A stretch of DNA of 64,000 bases, from NCBI RefSeq assembly GCF_004216695.1, contig NZ_SGXC01000003.1, positions 620,001 through 684,000 of the forward strand. Direction: 5' to 3'. The notes under the pieces are model-generated. The model made no database searches and had not been told where the DNA came from. It saw nothing but the letters and a program-made list of their open reading frames with translations. This document shows, one piece after another, positions 58,177-64,000 of the stretch. A program made the translations under genes and the position numbers. This DNA comes from Pigmentiphaga kullae. GTDB taxonomy: Bacteria; Pseudomonadota; Gammaproteobacteria; Burkholderiales; Burkholderiaceae_B. Position 1 is the stretch's first letter. Each line of letters starts with the position of its first letter.

Positions 58177-59396
58177 GACTTCTTCAGCAACGGACACTTG
58201 GACTCGGCGGGGGTGGTGTAGACCTTGTCGCCGGGCAGCTTCTGCGCCACCTTGTAGTAGTCCCAGGGGCCCTTGGATTCCTTGGGCGTCTTCACCTGGA
58301 ACAGGTACATGTCGTAGATCATGCGGCCGTCCGCCCGCACGTAGCCGTCATGGGCGAACATGTCGTTGATCTTGTTCGACTTGAACCACTTCATGATGGT
58401 GTCGGGATCGTCGGTGCCCGTGGCCTTGACCGCCTTCAGGTAGAAGGACGCGGCCGAGTAGTCGGCCGCCTGCAGCGACGAGGGCTTGCGCTTGAGCTTC
58501 TGTTCGAACTTGGCGGCCCAGGCGCGCGACTGGTTGCTCTGGTCCCAGTACCAGCCGTCGGTCAGGTAGAGCCCCTGCGTGGCGGCCAGCCCCAGCGTGT
58601 GGATGTCGTTGATGAACACCAGCAGGCCGGCGATCTTCATGGTCTTGGTGACGCCGAATTCCGCCGCGGCCTTGGTGGCGTTGATGAAGTCGCCCCCCGC
58701 GTTCGCCATGCCCAGTATCTGTGCCTTGGATGCCTGGGCCTGCAACAGGAAGGACGAGAAGTCCGAGGCCGCCAGGGGATGTCGGATCGAACCCACCACG
58801 GTGCCGCCGGCGGCCTTGACCACCGCGCTGGTATCGGATTCCAGCGAGTGGCCGAAGGCGTAGTCGGCGGTCAGGAAGAACCAGCTCTTGCCGCCTTGCG
58901 CCACCACGGCCGACCCGGTGCCGCGCGCCAGCGCGACGGTGTCGTAGGCGTAGTGGACGATGTAGGGCGAGCAGTCTTCGTTGGTCAGGCGCGACGAGCC
59001 GGCGCCGATGACGACGTAGGGAATCTTCTTCTCGGTGGCGACCTTGGCCATGGCCAGCGCGGTCGAGGAATTGGTGCCGCCTATCAGGAGGTCCAGCCCC
59101 TGCTGGTCTATCCATTCTCGGGCGCGGGCCGAGGCGATGTCGGGCTTGTTCTGGTGGTCGGCGTACAGGACCTCGATCTTCTTGCCGTTGATCTGGCCGC
59201 CGGCATCGGCCACGGCCATGCGGATGGCGTCGGCTCCCGCAGGGCCGTCGATGTCGGCATAGACGCTAGAGCCGTCGGTGATGAAGCCTATCTTGATGAC
59301 GTCGCCGGAAATCTTCGGCGCCTGCGCCTGCGTCGGCGCGGTGGATCCCAGAACCAAACCGGCCGTGATGGCCGCTGCGAGGGCTTGCTTCTTCAT
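58173..59396 (-). CDS. livK: Branched-chain amino acid ABC transporter, periplasmic binding protein
   Basis: A 407-residue type I periplasmic binding protein with a signal peptide (MKKQALAAAITAGLVLGST) cut near TQAQA. IKIGFITDGSSVYADIDGP is followed by VLYADHQNKPDIASARAREW, LIGGTNSS and the hinge and ligand segments of the LivK family. It ends in a Cys-containing CPLLKKS. It feeds LivH/LivM. The ligand may be an amino acid or an amide, and is not fixed by sequence. Confidence 0.92.
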   Translation of the reverse strand: MKKQALAAAITAGLVLGSTAPTQAQAPKISGDVIKIGFITDGSSVYADIDGPAGADAIRMAVADAGGQINGKKIEVLYADHQNKPDIASARAREWIDQQGLDLLIGGTNSSTALAMAKVATEKKIPYVVIGAGSSRLTNEDCSPYIVHYAYDTVALARGTGSAVVAQGGKSWFFLTADYAFGHSLESDTSAVVKAAGGTVVGSIRHPLAASDFSSFLLQAQASKAQILGMANAGGDFINATKAAAEFGVTKTMKIAGLLVFINDIHTLGLAATQGLYLTDGWYWDQSNQSRAWAAKFEQKLKRKPSSLQAADYSAASFYLKAVKATGTDDPDTIMKWFKSNKINDMFAHDGYVRADGRMIYDMYLFQVKTPKESKGPWDYYKVAQKLPGDKVYTTPAESKCPLLKKS

Positions 59397-59419
59397 GCGG
59401 GTCTCCTAAGAGGTACTCC

Positions 59420-60133
59420 TCATACGCCAAGCAGTTCGTGCAGGGTGTCCTGCTTGGCTGCCAGGTCCGACGATGCGAAGGCTTCGATCACGCGGCCGTG
59501 TTCCATGACATAGAAGCGGTCGGCCAGCGGCGCGGCGAAGCGGAAGTTCTGTTCCACCATGACGATGGTGTAGTTGCGGGCCTTCAGGGCCCGGATCATG
59601 CGTGCCAGGGCCTGCACGATGACGGGTGCCAGGCCTTCGGAGATCTCGTCCAGCAGCAGGAGGTCGGCGCCGGTGCGCAGTATCCGGGCCACCGCCAGCA
59701 TCTGCTGTTCGCCGCCGGACAGCCGCGTGCCGGGGGAATGCCGGCGTTCGCGCAGGTTGGGGAACATCTCGTAGATTTCCTCGACCGACATGGCCCGCTC
59801 GCCGGTGCCGCGCAGGGGAGGGGGCAGCATCAGGTTTTCTTCGCAGGACAGCGAGGCGAAGATGCCGCGTTCCTCGGGGCAATAGCCCACGCCCAGGTGG
59901 GCGATGCGGTGGGTGGGCATGCCTATGGATTCCACGCCGCCTATGCGCACCGAGCCGCGGCGCGCGCCGGTCAGGCCCAGGATGGCGCGCAGCGTGGTGG
60001 TGCGGCCCGCGCCGTTGCGGCCCAGCAGCGTGACGACTTCGCCGCGCGCCACCTCCAGGTCCACGCCGTGCAGGATGTGCGATTCCCCGTACCAGGCATG
60101 CAGGTCCCGGATTTGCAGCGCCGGACCGTTCAT
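59420..60133 (-). CDS. livF: Branched-chain amino acid ABC transporter ATPase LivF
   Basis: A 237-residue ATPase of the importer. It has TLLGRNGAGRTTTLR as Walker A, with arginine where most ABC proteins have lysine, signature LSGGEQQMLAVARIL, and Walker B LLLLDEISEGL. The ATG at 60133 overlaps the livG stop (ATGA). It works as a heterodimer with LivG. The K-to-R change looks familiar from LivF proteins of related bacteria, so it may be normal for this subgroup. Confidence 0.9.
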   Translation of the reverse strand: MNGPALQIRDLHAWYGESHILHGVDLEVARGEVVTLLGRNGAGRTTTLRAILGLTGARRGSVRIGGVESIGMPTHRIAHLGVGYCPEERGIFASLSCEENLMLPPPLRGTGERAMSVEEIYEMFPNLRERRHSPGTRLSGGEQQMLAVARILRTGADLLLLDEISEGLAPVIVQALARMIRALKARNYTIVMVEQNFRFAAPLADRFYVMEHGRVIEAFASSDLAAKQDTLHELLGV

Positions 60134-60903
60134 GCGTGGGCTCCCTGGAGCTCGCCTTCCACCGTGCCCATGTAGGCCTGCATGACTTCCGGGTTGCGCG
60201 ACACGGCTTCGTAGGGGCCTTCGGCCAGCACCATGCCGCGCGCTAGGACCGTGATGGTGCTGGCGATGGAGGACACGACCTTCATGTTGTGCTCCACCAT
60301 CAGGATGGTGCGGCCCGCCCCGACTTTCCTGATCAGTTGCGTGACGCGGTCCACGTCCTCGTGGCCCATGCCCTGCGTGGGTTCGTCCAGCAGCATCAGC
60401 TCGGGCTCCATGGCCAGCGTGGTGGCGATTTCCAGCGCGCGCTTGCGTCCGTAGGGCAGTTGCACCGCCGGGGTGGCGGCGAATCCGGCCAGTCCCACTT
60501 CGTCCAGCAGTTCCATGGCGCGCGGATTCAGGCGGTCCAGCAGCGAGACGCTGCGCCAGAACCGGAAGGTCCCGCCTTCGCGCCGCTGCAGTCCGACGCG
60601 GACGTTTTCCAGGGCGGTCAGGTGCGGGAAGATGGCGGAGATCTGGAACGACCGGATGATCCCGCGCCGGGCGACCTGGGCCGGCGCCTCGCGGGTGATG
60701 TCGGTGCCGTTGAAGAAGATGCGCCCGGAGGTGGGCGTCAGGAATTTCGTGAGCAGGTTGAAGCAGGTGGTCTTGCCGGCGCCGTTGGGCCCGATGAGGG
60801 CATGGATGCTGCCGCGCGCCACGCGCAGGTTCACATCCTTGACCGCGACGAATCCCTTGAAGGCCTTGCTGAGGTCCCGGGTTTCGAGGATGAGGTCGCT
60901 CAT
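60130..60903 (-). CDS. livG: Branched-chain amino acid ABC transporter ATPase LivG
   Basis: A 257-residue ATPase with the standard lysine in GPNGAGKTT, a Q-loop in RSFQISAIFPHLTALENV, and LLDEPTQGMGHEDVDRV as Walker B. The signature motif region reads LPYGRKRALEIATTL, a common LivG form. It heads the liv operon. It starts with the ATG at 60903. The preceding 134 bases to tRNA-Arg hold its promoter; no clear sites are visible there. Confidence 0.93.
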   Translation of the reverse strand: MSDLILETRDLSKAFKGFVAVKDVNLRVARGSIHALIGPNGAGKTTCFNLLTKFLTPTSGRIFFNGTDITREAPAQVARRGIIRSFQISAIFPHLTALENVRVGLQRREGGTFRFWRSVSLLDRLNPRAMELLDEVGLAGFAATPAVQLPYGRKRALEIATTLAMEPELMLLDEPTQGMGHEDVDRVTQLIRKVGAGRTILMVEHNMKVVSSIASTITVLARGMVLAEGPYEAVSRNPEVMQAYMGTVEGELQGAHA

Positions 60904-61037
60904 GGTTTCCCGTATCAGGCTATGTCGCATGTGCCTGCTGCATTGTGTCGCAAATCCTTCTCTTGGGGGCCTAGGTGTTTGCCCGGAACCGATGGGCGGC
61001 CGCCGGCCGGCATGGTGGTAAACTTCCGCGCTTCGGG

Positions 61038-61114
<77 letters not shown>

Positions 61115-61197
61115 GCCTGCCCGCCTTTGGTTTCCCTTCCCCCGCCAGGTCCGCTTCTTGCGAAACGTCTTTCCGTCGTGGCTACGGAGGATGCGCC

Positions 61198-61677
61198 TTG
61201 GACTGGTCCGGAATCTTCGCCTTTTCCATTCCGCCGCTGGAAACCCTGGTTCGCGGCACGGTCATGTACTGGCTGCTGTTCCTGTTGTTCCGCTTCGTCG
61301 TCCGGCGCGACGTGGGCTCGATGGGCATCGCGGACATCCTGCTGATCGTGATCGTGGCGGATGCGGCCCAGAACGGCATGGCCGGCGACGGCAAGAGCGT
61401 GAGCGATGCGGCGCTGTTGGTGAGTACGCTGGTGGCCTGGAACATGGCCCTGGATCGCGTGGCTTTCCATTTCCCGTGGATGCGCCGCTTCGTCGATCCG
61501 GAAAAGATCATGTTGATACGCAACGGCAGGAAGCTGCGCGGCAACATGCGGCGGCAATCGATCACCGACGAGGAACTCGAGGCCAAGTACCGGCAGCAGG
61601 GCATCGAGTGCATCGAAGACGTGAAAGCGCTGTATCTGGAAGCCGACGGCAACGTCAGTGTCATCAAGCGGAAATAG
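61198..61677 (+). CDS. DUF421 / YetF-like membrane protein
   Basis: A 159-residue protein. Three N-terminal membrane helices (TVMYWLLFLLFRFVVRRD, IADILLIVIVADAAQNGM) are followed by a cytoplasmic YetF-like domain (PEKIMLIRNGRKLRGNMRRQSITDEELEA). Function is unknown. It starts with a TTG at 61198, with CGGAGG upstream. It is convergent with the trehalose-synthase-like gene. Confidence 0.85.
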   Translation: MDWSGIFAFSIPPLETLVRGTVMYWLLFLLFRFVVRRDVGSMGIADILLIVIVADAAQNGMAGDGKSVSDAALLVSTLVAWNMALDRVAFHFPWMRRFVDPEKIMLIRNGRKLRGNMRRQSITDEELEAKYRQQGIECIEDVKALYLEADGNVSVIKRK

Positions 61678-61684
61678 CGGCACG

Positions 61685-63307
61685 CTAAAGCGCGATGCGC
61701 GGCCGCAGCCAGCGATAGCCGTAGCCGCGCAGCCGCAGCCGGACCGGGTGGCCCGAGGGCGCGTCGTAGGGGCCGTCGGCCATCACGTCGGTCATGTGCT
61801 GGCAGTCGGCGTCGTGCAGGGTGAACTGCACGTCCTCCGGCCCGAGGTTGGCCAGCGTCAGCACCGCCACGCCGTCCAGCTCGTGCCGCAGCGCCAGCAC
61901 CTGCGGACATTCGATGGCGGCGGGCCGGCAGTGGCCGCCGCCTATCTCGCGCATGCCCAGCCGGGCACGGATCATCTTGCCGGTATGGGTCAGCAGCGAG
62001 TCCTCGTCCAGCGATTGCGCGTAGACGTTGACGTGCCGGTAGTCATAGGGCCCCGAGTCGATCAGCGGCACCGCCAGTTGTCCCGGACGCGCGGCCGAAA
62101 AGCCCGCGCCGGGTTCGTCCGACCATTGCATGGCCGTGCGCACCGCCAGCCGTTCTGGCAGCGACAAGTCGTCGCCCATGCCGATTTCCTCGCCATAGCG
62201 CAGGATGGGCGTGCCCGGCAGGCAGAACAGCAGCGCATGCACCAGCGCCAGCCGCCGCTTGTCACCGCCCAGCATGGGGGGCAGCCGCCGCCGGATACCG
62301 CGGTGATAGATGCGCATCTCGGGATCGGGCGCGAAGCAGTCCATGACTTCCCGGCGTTCGTCCTCGCTCAGGCGCTCCAGGTCCAGTTCATCGTGGTTGC
62401 GCAGCCATAGCGCGTACTGCGCGCCTTCGGGCGGGTCGGGCTGTCCGGCCAGCGCCCGCAGCAGAGGTTCTGCCTTGCCGCGCGCCAGCGCCAGGTAAAG
62501 GTAGTTGTTCAGCCAGAAGTTGAGCACCAGGGTCAGCCGGTCGCCCCTGCCGAAGTAGTCGACGTAGTGGCAGGGAGGCACGTCCACTTCTCCCAGCAGC
62601 ACGGCGTCGGCGCGCCGGCGGGAGACGAAGCGGCGCATGTCGTCCAGCAGCCAGAAGCCGTCGTCGGTGGGGTCGGGGGAGCGCGCGCTGTCTATCATGT
62701 GCGAGGCGGCGTCCACGCGGAAACCCGAGACGCCCAGCCGCAGCCAGAAGTCCATGATGCGTTCGACTTCGTGCCGCACCTCGGGATTGCCGAGATCGAG
62801 GTCCGGCTCGTGCGAATAGAAAATGTGCTTGTAGTATTGGCCGGCCTGTTCGTCCCAGGTCCAGACGCTGTCCTCGACGGTGGGAAAGATCGGTTTCTCG
62901 TCGGTGGGCTCGGGCGTGTCGGCCCAGACGTAGTAGCCGCGGTAGCGCGAGGTACGGTCGCGGCGGGCGGCCTGGAACCAGGGGTGGCGGTCGGAGGTGT
63001 GGTGCACCACCAGGTCGATGATCACGCGCAGCCCCAGTTCTTCGGCCTTGGCCATCAGCGCGACGAAGTCGGGCAGGGCGCCGAAGCGCGGGTCGACCGC
63101 CAGATGGTCGGTGACGTCGTAGCCGCCGTCGCGCATCGGCGAGGCATAGAAAGGCGTCAGCCACAGGCAGGTGACGCCCAGGCCGCGCAGGTATTCCAGC
63201 CTTTCCGATACGCCCGCCAGATCGCCCAGGCCGTCGCCGTTGGCGTCGCGGAACAGGCTGGGGTCGACCTGATAGATGATGGCGTTTCGATACCACAGCG
63301 GCACCAT
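61685..63307 (-). CDS. GH13 alpha-amylase / trehalose-synthase (TreS)-like enzyme
   Basis: A 540-residue GH13 protein. It has QVDPSLFRDANGDGLGDLAG, conserved region I (VIIDLVVHHTS), region II GFRVDAASH with the nucleophile aspartate, region III LLGEVDV with the acid/base glutamate, and region IV LRNHDELD. The opening YRNAIIYQVDPSLF resembles trehalose synthase and maltosyltransferase relatives. It likely acts on maltose, trehalose or glucans. The ATG at 63307 is three bases after the next gene's stop. It is paired with a second GH13 gene upstream. Confidence 0.85.
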   Translation of the reverse strand: MVPLWYRNAIIYQVDPSLFRDANGDGLGDLAGVSERLEYLRGLGVTCLWLTPFYASPMRDGGYDVTDHLAVDPRFGALPDFVALMAKAEELGLRVIIDLVVHHTSDRHPWFQAARRDRTSRYRGYYVWADTPEPTDEKPIFPTVEDSVWTWDEQAGQYYKHIFYSHEPDLDLGNPEVRHEVERIMDFWLRLGVSGFRVDAASHMIDSARSPDPTDDGFWLLDDMRRFVSRRRADAVLLGEVDVPPCHYVDYFGRGDRLTLVLNFWLNNYLYLALARGKAEPLLRALAGQPDPPEGAQYALWLRNHDELDLERLSEDERREVMDCFAPDPEMRIYHRGIRRRLPPMLGGDKRRLALVHALLFCLPGTPILRYGEEIGMGDDLSLPERLAVRTAMQWSDEPGAGFSAARPGQLAVPLIDSGPYDYRHVNVYAQSLDEDSLLTHTGKMIRARLGMREIGGGHCRPAAIECPQVLALRHELDGVAVLTLANLGPEDVQFTLHDADCQHMTDVMADGPYDAPSGHPVRLRLRGYGYRWLRPRIAL

Positions 63308-63310
63308 GTC

Positions 63311-64000
63311 TCAGTCCCCCGGTTCGAGCATCACGGCGTGGTCGCCGGCCAGTTCCCCGCCGAAGGCGGTGCCCGGCGCCTGGCCGTCGCTGCACAGCGC
63401 GATGCGCCAGTTTCCCGGTGGCGCGAAGCGCCGCGGCTGCGCGGCGAAGTTCACGCACACCAGGCGGACGTCGTCGCTCCGGCGGCGGCGAAAGGCCAGG
63501 ACCTCGGGCGGGGATTCTAGTTCTTCCCAGTCGCCCAGCCTGAGCGCGGGACTGGCCCGGCGCAGCGCCAGCGCCTGCCGATAGAGATGGAGGATGGAGC
63601 CCTGGTCGGCCCATTGCCGTTCAGCCGCCTGCCGCGCCGGATCCGGCGGGAAGGGCAGCCAGGGCGTGGCGCCGGTCCAGCCATGGGGCGGCGCCTCTTT
63701 CCAGGGAAGGGGCGCGCGGCAGCCGTCCCGTCCGCCCGGATCGACCTGCCGCCGCGGATCGATGCGGGCATCTTCCAGGCCCAGTTCCTCGCCCTGGAAC
63801 AGGAACGGGGTGCCGCGCAGCGACAGCAGCAGGATCGCGGCCGCGCGCGCCCGGCGCAGCGAGCCGTCGTAGCGGGTGCGATGGCGGACGTTGTCATGGT
63901 TGGACAGCACCCAGGTCGGCCAGGCGTCGGCCGGGCGCAGCAGGGCATCGACCTCGCGTATGCAGGTGCGGAAGACGACCGGATCCCAGGGCGCGTCCAG
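63311..64000 (-). CDS. GH13 alpha-glucosidase-like protein, N-terminus cut by window edge
   Basis: The last 229 residues of a GH13 enzyme, still open at base 64000. The visible part starts LDAPWDPVVFRTCIREVD, holds region IV VLSNHDNVRHRTRY, and has the GTPFLFQGEELGLED motif of alpha-glucosidase/oligo-1,6-glucosidase relatives, then a beta-sandwich C-domain. The catalytic nucleophile and acid/base lie outside the window. It is four bases before the TreS-like gene, so the two are co-transcribed. Confidence 0.83.
   Translation of the reverse strand: MDAPWDPVVFRTCIREVDALLRPADAWPTWVLSNHDNVRHRTRYDGSLRRARAAAILLLSLRGTPFLFQGEELGLEDARIDPRRQVDPGGRDGCRAPLPWKEAPPHGWTGATPWLPFPPDPARQAAERQWADQGSILHLYRQALALRRASPALRLGDWEELESPPEVLAFRRRRSDDVRLVCVNFAAQPRRFAPPGNWRIALCSDGQAPGTAFGGELAGDHAVMLEPGD

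Overview
The window is high-GC DNA (except one stretch) from a Gram-negative bacterium. The run tal / carA-carB-greA-DUF4149-yhbY-rlmE-ftsH-folP-glmM-sixA-olsB-ppx/ppk-pstSCAB, together with the style of its proteins, points to Burkholderiales, family Alcaligenaceae (Bordetella/Achromobacter group). The species is not determinable from the sequence alone.

Layout. (1) 1-11015, minus strand: a tightly coupled exopolysaccharide (EPS) operon. In transcription order it holds a chain-length determinant, a BY-type tyrosine kinase with an MshEN-like N-terminal domain, an O-antigen-ligase/polymerase-like protein, a secreted glycoside hydrolase, an acyltransferase, two family-2 glycosyltransferases, a flippase and a polysaccharide deacetylase cut by the window edge. 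(2) 11144-24630: housekeeping genes for transaldolase, carbamoyl-phosphate synthase, GreA, an RNA-binding CRM protein, 23S rRNA 2'-O-methyltransferase, FtsH, dihydropteroate synthase, phosphoglucosamine mutase and SixA. Structured palindromic repeats sit directly after greA, ftsH and sixA. (3) 25008-29743: a phosphate-stress block (olsB for ornithine lipid, ppx, ppk) with Pho-box-like sites. (4) 29740-36222, minus: a siderophore-uptake locus (AraC regulator, TonB receptor, PepSY membrane protein, cupin, RhtX/FptX-type permease) with Fur-box-like sites. (5) 36274-40210: pstS-pstC-pstA-pstB behind a Pho box. (6) 40225-46697: a clostripain-family lipoprotein, a MetR-like regulator, metE and a second MetE-related gene. 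(7) About 46698-51380: a stretch of visibly lower GC (GST, a three-domain PNPOx/FNR/ferredoxin fusion, a DUF1348 protein, a LysR regulator) that ends at the 3' side of a tRNA-Pro gene, probably an acquired islet. (8) 51433-64000: tRNA-Pro, a 41-residue membrane protein, a ProA-like dehydrogenase, a DMT transporter, an SMP-30 lactonase, topoisomerase IB, a branched-chain amino-acid ABC operon (livG-F-K-H-M), tRNA-Arg, a DUF421 protein, and two GH13 enzymes, the second cut by the window edge.

Working together: the EPS operon encodes a Wzx/Wzy-type export route whose kinase may sense c-di-GMP. Pho-box-like sites at olsB, ppx/ppk and pstS suggest one PhoB response covering phosphate uptake, polyphosphate turnover and phosphate-free membrane lipid. 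The Fur-type sites put siderophore uptake next to it under iron control. The most unusual signals are the repeat family whose stems differ by compensatory changes, the MshEN-kinase, the Pho-olsB site, the greA leader terminator and the low-GC redox islet.
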